NCBI GenBank assembly: GCA_021800535.1
Contig: JAJYYV010000005.1
Location: 1 to 64,000 of the forward strand
Source: a bacterium
GTDB taxonomy: Bacteria; Ratteibacteria; UBA8468; B48-G9; DTJG01
Length of the DNA: 64,000 bases
Reading direction: 5' to 3'
The notes beneath the pieces are model-generated. The model worked only from the letters and a program-made list of their open reading frames with translations, did no database searches and was not told the DNA's origin. Below are positions 1 through 10,566 of this stretch, in pieces. Position numbers and translations under genes: made by a program. Within the stretch, counting starts at the first letter, position 1; every line of letters starts with the position of its first letter.

Positions 1-9
1 AAATTTTAT

Positions 10-942
10 TTATTTAACTACTGTAAAAATAGGTTGTTTTTCTATTTTTTTTGTTGTATATTGAATAATAATATTTTTGCTTTTCTCTATAATTTCAGTA
101 CTAATATTATTCCCTCTTATCAATGCAGCTGGTGATGGTATGTTTTCAAGAATAATAAATATATCATTTTTATCCTTTAGATTTCTTAAGGTTTCATTTT
201 CCTGCTGGTTTCTTCCTATTACAATCAGGTTTTTTTCTTCCCAGAAGATTCTTCCATACTTTAAGAGATTTATATCTGAAGAAGTGCATTGGGGATTTAT
301 TTCAAACATTTTTTTTAATTTATCACTAAAAATTTTATCAGTAAGCAAACATCCTCCTGCCGGACATGCATATCCTTTTATTGCAAAATTTTCAACAAAA
401 TCATATTGAATAGTTCTTCTTCTTCCTTTTATATCAAGAAGTTTTTCTCTATTTATAATGCCATTTCTTTCTGCTTCTGTTGGGGGTAAAAGTTTTGCAG
501 ATAGAGGTCTTAATATTTTATCCTGTACACCTGCTTTTTTATCAATCAGGTCCATTATATGTTTTCTTTGTGAAAATGGTCTTTGGTTTATAACCTCTCC
601 TGTAAAAATAAAATCTGCCTTTTGTTGTTCCATTATTTCTTTTGCTTTTTTAAACATATAAATTCTGCAGTCAATGCATGGGTTTAGTCCCTGGCCATAT
701 CCAAATTCAGGATTTTTTATTATATTAAGATAGTCATTTTCTTTAACAACATGCATAAGTGAAATATTAAGATTTTTAGCTACGCTATTGGCTCCACATC
801 CATTTTTTTTATTACATTGACAGAATATTGAAGAAAAATTTACTGCAAGTATATCTATGTTTTGCATAAGAATAAGTTTGACTGCAACTGCAGAATCCAA
901 TCCGCCGGATAAAAGACCGATTGCTTTATATTTCTTTTCCAT
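10..942 (-). CDS. PP-loop ATP-pyrophosphatase, tRNA 2-thiouridylase (MnmA/ThiI)-like protein
   Basis: N-terminal PP-loop motif LLSGGLDSAVAV, Cys-containing NPCIDCRIYMF and ACPAGGCLLTD; start taken at MEKKYKA (942) rather than the ORF-track start at 969. Confidence 0.7.
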   Translation of the reverse strand: MEKKYKAIGLLSGGLDSAVAVKLILMQNIDILAVNFSSIFCQCNKKNGCGANSVAKNLNISLMHVVKENDYLNIIKNPEFGYGQGLNPCIDCRIYMFKKAKEIMEQQKADFIFTGEVINQRPFSQRKHIMDLIDKKAGVQDKILRPLSAKLLPPTEAERNGIINREKLLDIKGRRRTIQYDFVENFAIKGYACPAGGCLLTDKIFSDKLKKMFEINPQCTSSDINLLKYGRIFWEEKNLIVIGRNQQENETLRNLKDKNDIFIILENIPSPAALIRGNNISTEIIEKSKNIIIQYTTKKIEKQPIFTVVK

Positions 943-966
943 AATATTTATTTTATCATAAAATAT

Positions 967-1080
967 CAATTTGATTTCATCAATATATCTTTGTTGGCTG
1001 CGGCGTCAGCTTCCTCAACATATAATTATATGCCTCGTTGCTTCCTTCTTGCCGCCGCGCTCTATTGCGAAATCATATTG
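967..1080. repeat. Intergenic structured repeat, copy 1
   Basis: Arms CAATTTGATTTCATCAATA (967-985) and TATTGCGAAATCATATTG (1063-1080) are near-complementary; core CGTCAGCTTCCTCAACATATAATTATATGCCTCGTTGCTTCCTTC is shared with 24654-24774. Confidence 0.75.
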
Positions 1081-1139
1081 CTATTACTCTAAGTTTAACT
1101 ACAAATTAGTATAAAATAATTGACATATTTTTTTTTTTA

Positions 1140-2354
1140 TTGCAAAGTATTAAGAATATGAATAAATGGTATATAAATAAAAATGCTTTATTGCTGAGTT
1201 TATCAGCAGGTTTTGCAGATTTAGGTTACCAGGCGGTATTAACCGGGTTTCCTATATATATGTTTTTTTATTTAAAGGCTCCTATATATGTACTGGGTTT
1301 AACCTATGCTGTTGTTTATGGAGGGGGTTCTCTTTTTGGTCTTTTTGGGGGATTATTAGCGGATAGATTTGGAAAGAAAAAAATAGCAACATTTGGTAAT
1401 CTACTTATTCCAATATTATCATTTTGTGCATTTTCAACAAATATATTTTTAACAGTTATATTATTTTCTCTTGGATGGTGGGCAAGAAATCTTAGGACTC
1501 CGGCAAGAAGAGGGATGCTTTCTGATGTTGTATCTGTAGAACAAAAATCCAAGGCTTTTGGACTTATGCATTTTTTAGACATTGGGGGAGCCGCTCTTGC
1601 TGCTTTGTATTTTATACTTCTGCTTTATTTTAAGTTCCAGATTAAATACATTTTTTTAATTGGTGTTATTCCTTTGTTAATATCCACCCTTTGTATTGTT
1701 TTGGTAGAATATAAAGATGAAAAGCCTTCTTTATTAAAAGAGACTGCTTCATCTAAAGTGTATCAACAGAAATCCGATGAATTACAAAAAATATCCCAAA
1801 ATGTTCTCTGGGGAATACTTATTGGAACAACCTTGTTTGGATTTAGTTATTATAGCTTGGGTTATCCAATAATAACTTTGACTCAATTATCCGGAAAGGA
1901 TACTATTGGAGCCCTTTCATATTTTATTTATTTGTTTATTTCCGGAATTACAGGATATATTGTTGGCTGGTTTGCAGGAAAGTTTAATAAGGTGAAATTT
2001 CTTGGTTTAGGTGGATATATTTTATCAGGATTTGGTTCCATAATAATTGGAATAGGTTATTTACTTCATCTAAAATTAATTTTTTCATTTGCAGGTGTTG
2101 CAATACTTGGATTAGGACTTGGTGTTATAGAAACCCTTGAACCATCTATAATTTCTTTGATAAGTCCAAAAGAAAAAATAAGCAGACAAATGGGTAAACT
2201 TACAGCTGCCAGAAGTATTGGTTTGTTTATTGGAAATCTTGCAATGTCATTACTTTATATTTCCAATCCATATTTTTCTTATGAGTATGCATTTTTTGTA
2301 TCTGTGATTGCAGGTGGAATAATTTTATATTTTGGAAGAAAAGCCCATATATAG
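1140..2354 (+). CDS. Major facilitator superfamily transporter
   Basis: 404 aa, multiple TM segments, MFS loop motif GGLLADRFGKKKIATFG; TTG start. Confidence 0.8.
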   Translation: MQSIKNMNKWYINKNALLLSLSAGFADLGYQAVLTGFPIYMFFYLKAPIYVLGLTYAVVYGGGSLFGLFGGLLADRFGKKKIATFGNLLIPILSFCAFSTNIFLTVILFSLGWWARNLRTPARRGMLSDVVSVEQKSKAFGLMHFLDIGGAALAALYFILLLYFKFQIKYIFLIGVIPLLISTLCIVLVEYKDEKPSLLKETASSKVYQQKSDELQKISQNVLWGILIGTTLFGFSYYSLGYPIITLTQLSGKDTIGALSYFIYLFISGITGYIVGWFAGKFNKVKFLGLGGYILSGFGSIIIGIGYLLHLKLIFSFAGVAILGLGLGVIETLEPSIISLISPKEKISRQMGKLTAARSIGLFIGNLAMSLLYISNPYFSYEYAFFVSVIAGGIILYFGRKAHI

Positions 2355-2470
2355 ATACAATAAAACTCTCCAGATTTGAAAAAAATTTCTTTTAGAGGTA
2401 TTATAATAATTTTAATTTTGTGTAATATTTAATATTGTTGCCTGAAGGTATACCTTTGAGAGGAGGAATA

Positions 2471-2605
2471 ATGTCTATTACATATCAACCAAGCAATTTG
2501 AAAAGAAAAAGAGCTCATGGTTTTAGAAAAAGAATGAAAACAAGAGATGGTCAAAAAGTTTTAAACAGAAGACGAAGCAAAGGGAGAAAAAGAATTGCTG
2601 TATGA
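2471..2605 (+). CDS. rpmH: 50S ribosomal protein L34
   Basis: Read directly (44 aa, absent from ORF track): [47 protein letters not shown] agaggagg; ATGA overlap with rnpA. Confidence 0.97.
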   Translation: MSITYQPSNLKRKRAHGFRKRMKTRDGQKVLNRRRSKGRKRIAV

Positions 2606-2892
2606 GAAATATTTCAAAAATAAAAAAATATGCCAAAAAATTTGTTATGCCTTCTTTGAATATATATTATATTTCTCAAAACCAAGGTAAACTGAAAATA
2701 GGTTTTATAATAAGCAAAAAAGTTTGTAAAAAGGCTGTAGAAAGAAATAAAATTAAAAGAAAAATAAGAGAATTTATCAGAAACATGTTTTCCTATGGGG
2801 ATTTTTCTATCTTGATAAAAAATTCATCCATTGAAATAATAATGACGGAATTAAAAAATGTTATTGAAAAAAATATTAATTTTTTTAATTAG
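2602..2892 (+). CDS. rnpA: Ribonuclease P protein component
   Basis: [29 protein letters not shown] motif; follows rpmH. Confidence 0.92.
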   Translation: MRNISKIKKYAKKFVMPSLNIYYISQNQGKLKIGFIISKKVCKKAVERNKIKRKIREFIRNMFSYGDFSILIKNSSIEIIMTELKNVIEKNINFFN

Positions 2893-3088
2893 AGTGTATA
2901 AGGGGGCTATTTCTCCTTTTGCCGGACAACACTGTCGCTTTTATCCATCATGTTCTTCTTATACTATAGAGGCAATTGAAAAATTTGGATGTTATAAAGG
3001 AATAGTGCTTTCAATTAAAAGAATATTAAGATGCAATATATTTAACCCTGGGGGGTTGGACCCTGTTCCGGAAAGGATAAAAAAATGA
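2858..3088 (+). CDS. yidD: Membrane protein insertion efficiency factor YidD
   Basis: [31 protein letters not shown] and [13 protein letters not shown] motifs; canonical position between rnpA and yidC. Confidence 0.95.
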   Translation: MLLKKILIFLIRVYKGAISPFAGQHCRFYPSCSSYTIEAIEKFGCYKGIVLSIKRILRCNIFNPGGLDPVPERIKK

Positions 3089-4647
3089 AGGAAGAAAGTA
3101 GAATAATTATAGCATTTATTCTCTCTATAATAATTATTATGTTATTTAGTTTTTATCAGGGCAAAAAAATGGTTGTTCCTCCTGCTGTTAAAAAACCTGT
3201 TGTACAACATTCTTTTACTCCTCCTTTGTCTGTTTCTCCGTCATCTATTCCTTCGTCTTCACCTTTACAGTTAGTAAATAAAAAAAATTTAAAATTTTCC
3301 AATAAAAATATTATTTTTCAGAATAAGATTTTTTATTCTCAAATAGAGACTCTTGGTGGAAAAATAAAATATTTCGGGTTGAAAAATTTTATAAGACCGG
3401 GGAAAAAACAATTTACATTTTTTAAATCAGGTTCTATGTTTGAAGATTTTTATCCATTAATAAAAGGTCAATTTCCTTATGAGCAAATACAAACAAAAAA
3501 ACCTGATACAATTATTTTACAAACATTTTTATCTTCATATTCAATAAAAAAAATATTTAAATTTTCTTCTGATAAATATAAATTTAAGGTTAATTTTAAT
3601 ATAACCAATACAACAGGAAAATCTATTATATATCCTGGTGCAATTATTTATTTGGGAAAAATAAATTCTGTTGTTCCACATTTTTCAAACAGGATATTCC
3701 CTGAATTTTATGTTCTTACTGCTAATAATCGTGTACAAAATCTTAATCTTGAACAGGTGGGAAATAAACAAAAAATTACCGGTAGTGCATTTGCTGTTCA
3801 GAATAGATTCAAATTATATTATTTTAAATTTAAAAATCCTGTTAAAATATATGCAGAAAATAATGGAAAAGATATTATATGGGAAATAAATATTCCACAA
3901 ACCGAGATTAAAAGTAATAAAACTTACCAAATGCCTATATCTGTATATATTGGTCCTTCTGATTATTTTATAGCCAAAAAAGAAATTTCCTCTACATGGG
4001 TTTTAGGTTCAGGCCCTTTTGCATCTATAGGTCGTTTTATTTTTGAGATATTAGCAGGTTTACATAAAGTAATTCCAAACTGGGGTTGGGCAATTATTAT
4101 ACTTACACTTCTTATAAAAGTGATTTTCTTCCCTATAACCCAAAATGGTCTCAAATCAATGAAACAAATACAAAAATTAAGACCCTATCTTAAAGATATA
4201 CAAACAAAGTATAAGGATAATCCTCAGATGATGCAAAGAGAGCTTATGGGTCTTTATAGGACATATAAAATAAATCCTTTTGGTGGATGTTTGCCTTTTC
4301 TTATACAGATACCAATTTTTATAGGATTTTTTCTGGCTTTAAAAAATTCTATATTTTTAAGAGGAAGTCCGTTTATTTTATGGATAAAAGATCTTTCCCG
4401 TCCTGATACAGTTTTTCATATTGGTGTAATTCCTGTTAATATTCTTCCTTTTATTATGTTTATTACATACTTTTTTCAGCAAAAAACAATGCCCCAGATG
4501 GACCCCTCAGCAAAATATATGACATATATGATACCTGTGGTAATGCTGTTTTTGTTTTATAATTTTTCATCCGGATTACTATTATATTGGGTGGTAATGA
4601 GTGTTTTAGGTGTTATTGAACAATGGTATATTGGAAAAACCACCTGA
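3085..4647 (+). CDS. yidC: Membrane protein insertase YidC
   Basis: 520 aa, periplasmic domain plus conserved [27 protein letters not shown]...[34 protein letters not shown]. Confidence 0.97.
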   Translation: MKEESRIIIAFILSIIIIMLFSFYQGKKMVVPPAVKKPVVQHSFTPPLSVSPSSIPSSSPLQLVNKKNLKFSNKNIIFQNKIFYSQIETLGGKIKYFGLKNFIRPGKKQFTFFKSGSMFEDFYPLIKGQFPYEQIQTKKPDTIILQTFLSSYSIKKIFKFSSDKYKFKVNFNITNTTGKSIIYPGAIIYLGKINSVVPHFSNRIFPEFYVLTANNRVQNLNLEQVGNKQKITGSAFAVQNRFKLYYFKFKNPVKIYAENNGKDIIWEINIPQTEIKSNKTYQMPISVYIGPSDYFIAKKEISSTWVLGSGPFASIGRFIFEILAGLHKVIPNWGWAIIILTLLIKVIFFPITQNGLKSMKQIQKLRPYLKDIQTKYKDNPQMMQRELMGLYRTYKINPFGGCLPFLIQIPIFIGFFLALKNSIFLRGSPFILWIKDLSRPDTVFHIGVIPVNILPFIMFITYFFQQKTMPQMDPSAKYMTYMIPVVMLFLFYNFSSGLLLYWVVMSVLGVIEQWYIGKTT

Positions 4648-4672
4648 AATTTATACTAATTTGATGATATAA

Positions 4673-5320
4673 TTATATAAGTTTCATTTTTTTTAGGAAA
4701 TCTATAGATGCTTTAATTTCTGCCTCTTTTTTTGTTGTTCCCATACCTTTTCCTATAGTTTGTTTACCATCAACTTCCACTTTGATATAAAAAGTTTTTT
4801 CATGAGGCGGACCTTCTTCCTTATACAAAATATAATGGACGCTGGATTTGTATTTTTCCCATACAATTGTTTTAAGAAAATTTTTATAATCTAACAGAGG
4901 TTCTATTTCTTTTTTAAGTAGAAATTTTTTTATAAATTTTTCTGATTCTTTCATTCCTCCATCAATATAAATAGCACCTATAATCGCTTCAACAATCTGG
5001 TCTAATCTATAATTTGTAAGTCCTTTTGCTATAACAAAATTTTGTAATTGGAGATTTTCCCCAACAGATTGTAAAAAATTTCTATTTATATAAGCGGCTT
5101 TTATATTTGTCAGAAATGCTTCGTTTTTATCCGGCATTTTTATATATATATATATTGCTATAATAACATTTAGAATAGCGTCTCCAAGAAATTCAAGTCT
5201 TTCATAAGAAGGTGTATTTTCAGAATAAGCATAGGAAGAATGTGTTAAAGCCTGTTGAAGAATTTCTATATTTTTAAATTTATACCCTATTTTTTCTTCT
5301 AATTTTATTAATTTCTCCAT
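4673..5320 (-). CDS. rnc: Ribonuclease III
   Basis: ALTHSSYAYSENTPSYERLEFLGDAILNVII signature and C-terminal dsRBD. Confidence 0.95.
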   Translation of the reverse strand: MEKLIKLEEKIGYKFKNIEILQQALTHSSYAYSENTPSYERLEFLGDAILNVIIAIYIYIKMPDKNEAFLTNIKAAYINRNFLQSVGENLQLQNFVIAKGLTNYRLDQIVEAIIGAIYIDGGMKESEKFIKKFLLKKEIEPLLDYKNFLKTIVWEKYKSSVHYILYKEEGPPHEKTFYIKVEVDGKQTIGKGMGTTKKEAEIKASIDFLKKMKLI

Positions 5321-6731
5321 ATAGCGCTCCTATAGATAAAAAGAAAAAAATAAAAGTAAGTGGAATATTGTCCCATTTTGTATAAAAAGTAATTTCATTT
5401 ATAGGGATAATGTTTGCTTTTAATATTCCAGATATAAAAAGTTTTTTATGGTTTTTATAAAGGATTTTTTTTATTTTTCCATTAGGGGATATGAGTCCTG
5501 TAATTCCTGTTGTTGAAACCTGTAAAACATATCTTCTGTTTTCTATTGCCCGAAAAACATTTTGTATAAAATGCTGCTGTGGTCCAAAAGATTTTCCAAA
5601 CCATGAATCATTTGTCATTGTAATAAGGAACTGACTTCCTGCCAAAATTTTTTCTCTGCTTATATCAGGAAAAGTATTTTCATAACAGATAAGAGGTGAA
5701 AATCTATATCCATTTAAATAAAATATTTTGTCTGTTTTCCCGGGTGAAAGATCAGGAATAAAATGATAGGGATTTTCTTCTTTATATATATTTCTGAGCC
5801 ATTTAAATCTTTTACCAGGCAGATACTCTCCAAATGGAACCAGATGCATTTTATGATATACATAATGTTTCCCATGTTTTAAAAAAAATGCAGCATTAAA
5901 AAATTTATTGCCTTTGCTATCTATTGAACCAAAAAGTATTGGCTGTTTTTTGGAAAATTTTAAAAGTTTATTCCATAAATGGGGATATTCTTTAATAAGA
6001 GAGGGAAAACTACTTTCAGGCCAAACAACCAAACTGGATTTTTCTTTAATGGATTTTGTAAGAGACCAGTATTTATAAAAAGATTCTCTTGGTGGTTGTC
6101 CAATAAAACCTGCATTTGCCTGAATAGCATATATTTTAATCTTCTTTTTATTTAGGGGCTTTTTCCAGTGCGGAATAAAAAATATGATAGAAATCAGGAC
6201 AATTAAAAAAAATAAAAATTCCCATATTTTTTTCTTTTTCAATAAAAAGGTAATGGAAAAATTTGATAATAAAATAAGACAGGATATTCCATATATTCCC
6301 ACCAAAGAAGCAATTTGATTTATATACTTATCATTCCACTGGGAAAAACCAAGTAAAATCCATGGAAATCCTGTAAAAAGATGTGTAATAATAATCTCAA
6401 TAAAAAACCATAAAGATAAGACTATATAGATTCTTTTTGAAGAAGGAAATGAAAATGTAAGATATGTAAAAATACCCCACCATAAAGCAAAATATAGACA
6501 AATTAAAATATAAATAAATCCTGCAACACTAAAAATCCATGAAAAAACAATTACATAAAATATAAAGCCTGATAAAAAGCCTTTGAAGAAATTTAAAACA
6601 TTGCTTTCTTCCAAAGAATAAAAAAGTGGTATAAATCCTATCCATGCTAAATACCATAAATTAAATGGCGGAAATGAGACAGATAAAATAATTCCGCTTA
6701 AAACCGCCAATAAAAGTTTTAAATTTCTCAA
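5280..6731 (-). CDS. lnt: Apolipoprotein N-acyltransferase
   Basis: N-terminal TM domain plus CN-hydrolase domain (VVWPESSFPS, HKMHLVPFGEYLPG, PLICYENTFPD, TNDSWFG). Confidence 0.93.
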   Translation of the reverse strand: MRNLKLLLAVLSGIILSVSFPPFNLWYLAWIGFIPLFYSLEESNVLNFFKGFLSGFIFYVIVFSWIFSVAGFIYILICLYFALWWGIFTYLTFSFPSSKRIYIVLSLWFFIEIIITHLFTGFPWILLGFSQWNDKYINQIASLVGIYGISCLILLSNFSITFLLKKKKIWEFLFFLIVLISIIFFIPHWKKPLNKKKIKIYAIQANAGFIGQPPRESFYKYWSLTKSIKEKSSLVVWPESSFPSLIKEYPHLWNKLLKFSKKQPILFGSIDSKGNKFFNAAFFLKHGKHYVYHKMHLVPFGEYLPGKRFKWLRNIYKEENPYHFIPDLSPGKTDKIFYLNGYRFSPLICYENTFPDISREKILAGSQFLITMTNDSWFGKSFGPQQHFIQNVFRAIENRRYVLQVSTTGITGLISPNGKIKKILYKNHKKLFISGILKANIIPINEITFYTKWDNIPLTFIFFFLSIGALYGEINKIRRKNRV

Positions 6732-6749
6732 AGGCTCTCTTTTCTATAT

Positions 6750-7223
6750 TTACCTTGTCAAGTTTTCAAAATTTTCTTCATGATTAACTTCTTCTTGAAG
6801 AATATGGCATGCCAATTGATATGTAAGATGGTCTTTCCCATAAGTTAAATCTGCAATTCTTTGATAGACTTCTATTGCGGTTCTTTCGGCATTTATAACC
6901 ACATCTATAGCTTTTTTATCTTCCATATTTTCCGGTGGGAATGGATATGGAGCATTTGCATTTTCTTCCCATTTCTTTGGGTCTACCACTAAGTTGCCTC
7001 CAATTTCTATAATTCTTTTTGCAAGTTCATCAGCATGTTCCAATTCTTCCTTGGCTGTTTTTTCAAGGATTTCTGACATATCTTCTGTGCCTTTTCCTTT
7101 TGTATTTAAAGCCATATAATGATAAGAATGATATGCAAGCCATTCATCGCAATAGGCTTTTTTTAATTCTTCAAGCAGGTTTTTTATATCTACTTTTACG
7201 ATTTCTTTTGCTTTTTTACCCAT
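6750..7223 (-). CDS. Ferritin-like (Dps-like/bacterioferritin-type) protein
   Basis: 157 aa with repeated ferritin-like metal ligands: DEWLAYHSYHYMA, AKEELEHADELA, AERTAIEVYQ, EEVNHEENFENL. Confidence 0.75.
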   Translation of the reverse strand: MGKKAKEIVKVDIKNLLEELKKAYCDEWLAYHSYHYMALNTKGKGTEDMSEILEKTAKEELEHADELAKRIIEIGGNLVVDPKKWEENANAPYPFPPENMEDKKAIDVVINAERTAIEVYQRIADLTYGKDHLTYQLACHILQEEVNHEENFENLTR

Positions 7224-7248
7224 TTTTTTCTCCTTTTTTTGTTATATT

Positions 7249-7407
7249 TTAATTAATAAGTTCAAATTCCTCTTTTGGAGCTCCGCATTCAGGGCAAACC
7301 CAAGTATCAGGCAAGTCTTCAAAACTTGTTCCGGGTTGTATTCCCTGGGTATTATCGCCAGATGCAGGGTCATATATATAACCGCATACTTTACATCTAT
7401 ATTTCAT
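7249..7407 (-). CDS. Rubredoxin
   Basis: Read directly (52 aa, absent from ORF track): [52 protein letters not shown]; two CxxCG knuckles. Confidence 0.96.
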   Translation of the reverse strand: MKYRCKVCGYIYDPASGDNTQGIQPGTSFEDLPDTWVCPECGAPKEEFELIN

Positions 7408-7901
7408 CTTTTCTCCTCCGAAAATTTGGTTTTTAAAATATTTTCCAGGAAAGATTTATGTGTTTTTTCCTCATTGGTGATTTTTTCAAGAGAAATTTTT
7501 GTTGTTTCATTTTTAGTCATTCCTTGATAGAATGAATAAAGTTCAATAGTTTTTGTTTCTATATAAATAGCAAATTTAATAATATCTTTAATCTCCCTGA
7601 ATTTTGTCCAGTCATATTTACCCTCAAAAACTCCAAAATTCATCATTTGATAAATATTATCTTGTTCTATATTTTCAGGTTTTGGAATATCTTTTTGCAT
7701 ATTTTTAAACATTTTGTAATGTTTTATCTCTGCATTTTTTAATTCTTCTATAATTTTTTTTATTTCTATGTCTGTGATTTTTTCAAGTAATTGACTATAA
7801 AATTTTTCACCGTATTGTTCAATTTTACAGGCAACCTCAAAAGCTATCCATGGATGAAAATCAACAGAGCTAATTTTACCTTCAGTTTTAAATATATTCA
7901 T
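7404..7901 (-). CDS. Rubrerythrin/ferritin-like diiron family protein
   Basis: 165 aa helical, [52 protein letters not shown]. Confidence 0.7.
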   Translation of the reverse strand: MNIFKTEGKISSVDFHPWIAFEVACKIEQYGEKFYSQLLEKITDIEIKKIIEELKNAEIKHYKMFKNMQKDIPKPENIEQDNIYQMMNFGVFEGKYDWTKFREIKDIIKFAIYIETKTIELYSFYQGMTKNETTKISLEKITNEEKTHKSFLENILKTKFSEEKR

Positions 7902-9331
7902 TTTAGAATTTTGTCAGATATTTCTTTATCTATAGCTTTTAATTTTTTCCCGCTGTCATAAACACTTTCCCAGAGAGGGTCCCACATGGAATGTAGTTCT
8001 TTTGAGTATTTATCAAGAAAATCAGCTATATTATCCTTAAGAAGACTTTCTGCGCCTGAATGTGTTGCTCTGGCCCCACTTTCTGCTATAATCTGTCTTA
8101 AAACTGCTGGTTCATCTATAATCATACATGGACACATAAGATTTTTTGAATATGGCTGTTTTGACTTTATTATCTTAAACAGCTTGCTATTAAGAGCATC
8201 TTTCAGTGAAGTGTTTTTTATGTTATCCACTGCAAAATGTGTAAAAACGCACGGTTCAACATCGCCATTTACATTTATATGGAAATAGACTCTTCCTCCT
8301 GCAATACAACCACCGGCAAGATGTCCATCATTCCAGAAATCCGCAAGAATTATTGGCTTTGTTTCTCTGATAGTCTGGAGTCTTTCTCTTACATAGTGTC
8401 TTTGTTTTGGTGTCGCCATAAGTTCAGTATCCGGCCCTTTCCCAATAGGAATATACTGAAAATACCAGCCAAAAAGAGCACCATTTTCAATTAAGGAATC
8501 AATAAATTCATCACTATAAATTAATTCTGCATTCAGTCTTGTACAGGTTGCAGAAAAGCCAAAAAGAACCCCATTTTCTTTTAAGATTTTCCATGTGCTG
8601 GTTATTTTATCAAAAACCCCGGGGCCTCTTCTAAAATTCGTTTGTTCTTTAAAACCCTCAACACTGATTGCAGGAGCAACATTTCCCATACGTCCAAGTT
8701 TTTCTGCGACTTTTTCATCTATGAGTGTTCCATTGGTATATACAAGAAAATACATATCACTATGTTTTTCCCATAAATCCATTAAATCTTTTCTAAAAAA
8801 AGGTTCTCCACCGCTTACAGTTATAAAATATATTCCTAATTCTTTTGCTTCAGTAAAAATCTTATCTATATCCCGTGTTGTTAATACATCTGCTTTTGTA
8901 TAACTTCCTGCATAACATCCAATACAGTTTAGATTACATCTCATTGATGGGCTTATAACAAAGAAAAAAGGCGGTCTCCATCCCTCTTCATGATATATTC
9001 TGTTTCTTTTTTGTGTCCCTAAAAACATTGCATTAATAAATAGATTTTGGGCAATTTTTTCTTTTGTTTGCGGGGTAAGCTTTTTAGCAATTCTTCTTGC
9101 TATTTCCAGAGAAGGATGACCTTTTTCAAATTTTTCACGGACAATTTTGACTCTTTCTTTTTGGGCTTCATTGGCTGTAATGGTTTCTGCAAATTTTGTC
9201 AGTCTGACTATATTGGCATCAGATAAATGAGAAAGTAAGCTTAAAATACCTTTTATTGCTTGTTTTGTTCCATATGTTTTTATACTTTGTTTTATATTTT
9301 TTGTCTTTCCTGCTATAGTGGTATTTTTCAT
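7898..9331 (-). CDS. Radical SAM protein with C-terminal SPASM-like Cys cluster
   Basis: MRCNLNCIGCYAG (CxxxCxxC), VSGGEPFFRKDL, C-terminal GGCIAGGRVYFHINVNGDVEPCVFTHFA and CPCM. Confidence 0.85.
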   Translation of the reverse strand: MKNTTIAGKTKNIKQSIKTYGTKQAIKGILSLLSHLSDANIVRLTKFAETITANEAQKERVKIVREKFEKGHPSLEIARRIAKKLTPQTKEKIAQNLFINAMFLGTQKRNRIYHEEGWRPPFFFVISPSMRCNLNCIGCYAGSYTKADVLTTRDIDKIFTEAKELGIYFITVSGGEPFFRKDLMDLWEKHSDMYFLVYTNGTLIDEKVAEKLGRMGNVAPAISVEGFKEQTNFRRGPGVFDKITSTWKILKENGVLFGFSATCTRLNAELIYSDEFIDSLIENGALFGWYFQYIPIGKGPDTELMATPKQRHYVRERLQTIRETKPIILADFWNDGHLAGGCIAGGRVYFHINVNGDVEPCVFTHFAVDNIKNTSLKDALNSKLFKIIKSKQPYSKNLMCPCMIIDEPAVLRQIIAESGARATHSGAESLLKDNIADFLDKYSKELHSMWDPLWESVYDSGKKLKAIDKEISDKILK

Positions 9332-9359
9332 TATTCCTCCTCTTATTATTTTATAAAAT

Positions 9360-9719
9360 TTATTCTATTAATTCAATAGTTTTATTATTATCTTTTAGCT
9401 TAATAGATTTCATTTTCCAGTTTTTTGCTTCTTTTTCATCTATGATACAGCTGGAAAGAATTATAATATTATCTCCTATTTCAAAGAATCTTGATGCGGG
9501 TCCATTTAATTCTATTTTTCCTGAACCTGGTTCTCCTGAAATAATATATGTTTTTATTCTTGCACCATTATTTAGATTTAAAACATCAATCATTTCTTCC
9601 GGGAGCATGGATGCTTTTTCAATAATATATTTATCTATGGTTATACTACCTTGATAATATAACTGTTTTCCTGTAACGACCCCGTTTGAAATTTTGGATT
9701 TACACATTGTATAAAACAT
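9360..9719 (-). CDS. panD: Aspartate 1-decarboxylase (pyruvoyl-dependent)
   Basis: MCKSKISNGVVTGKQLYYQGSITID with processing-site G-S, NGARIKTYIISGEPGSG; adjacent panC. Confidence 0.93.
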   Translation of the reverse strand: MFYTMCKSKISNGVVTGKQLYYQGSITIDKYIIEKASMLPEEMIDVLNLNNGARIKTYIISGEPGSGKIELNGPASRFFEIGDNIIILSSCIIDEKEAKNWKMKSIKLKDNNKTIELIE

Positions 9720-9723
9720 TTTT

Positions 9724-10566
9724 TTATTCCCAGATTATATTGTCAATAAGTCTTACATTGTCTATTCTTACTGCTCCGATAATACCTGTTTGTTTTTCAA
9801 TTTTTTTAACTGGTTTAAAATTTGATAAATTAATAACTTCCAAGTAATCAATTTTTACAGATTCCTTCAAAATAATTTTTTTACCTTCTTCCAACAGGAT
9901 TTCTGTATCAGTTATGCTATTATATATTACCATTTCCCACATTTTATGTAAAGACTTATAAAGACAGGTTGCTTTTTTTCTGCCTTCTGGAGAAAGATAT
10001 GTATTTCTTGAACTTAAAGCCAGACCATCTTTGTCCCGTATGGTGGTCATACCTATTATTTTTACAGGAATATTTAGTTCTTTTACCATTTTTTTTATGA
10101 TTATCAATTGCTGGGCATCTTTCCATCCAAAATATGATTTATCCGGTTGAATTATATTGAAAAATTTTCCTACAATTGTACATACACCACAGAAGTGCCC
10201 TGGTCGTAATTTTCCTTCAAAGACTTCTGAAATTTTTTCTACATTAATCCATGTCCCAAAATTTTTTTGATACATTTCTTCCGTGGTTGGAACAAATAAA
10301 ATATCAATATTTTCTTTTTGTAAAATTTTTATGTCTGCTTCAATCGACCGTGGGTATTTTTCATAGTCTTCCCCTGGTCCAAATTGCGCAGGATTGACAA
10401 AAATACTTACAACATTATATTGACATTCTTCCATGGATTTTTTTATAAGAGAAATATGCCCTTGATGCAAAGCTCCCATAGTTGGAACAAAACCTATTGT
10501 TTTATTTTGTTTTTTTACCAGGTTTATTATATTTTGTATTTCCTGAATCTTTGATATTATCTGCAT
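9724..10566 (-). CDS. panC: Pantothenate synthetase
   Basis: GFVPTMGALHQGHISLIKKS, SIFVNPAQFGPGEDYEKYPR, SYFGWKDAQQLIIIKKMV. Confidence 0.97.
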   Translation of the reverse strand: MQIISKIQEIQNIINLVKKQNKTIGFVPTMGALHQGHISLIKKSMEECQYNVVSIFVNPAQFGPGEDYEKYPRSIEADIKILQKENIDILFVPTTEEMYQKNFGTWINVEKISEVFEGKLRPGHFCGVCTIVGKFFNIIQPDKSYFGWKDAQQLIIIKKMVKELNIPVKIIGMTTIRDKDGLALSSRNTYLSPEGRKKATCLYKSLHKMWEMVIYNSITDTEILLEEGKKIILKESVKIDYLEVINLSNFKPVKKIEKQTGIIGAVRIDNVRLIDNIIWE

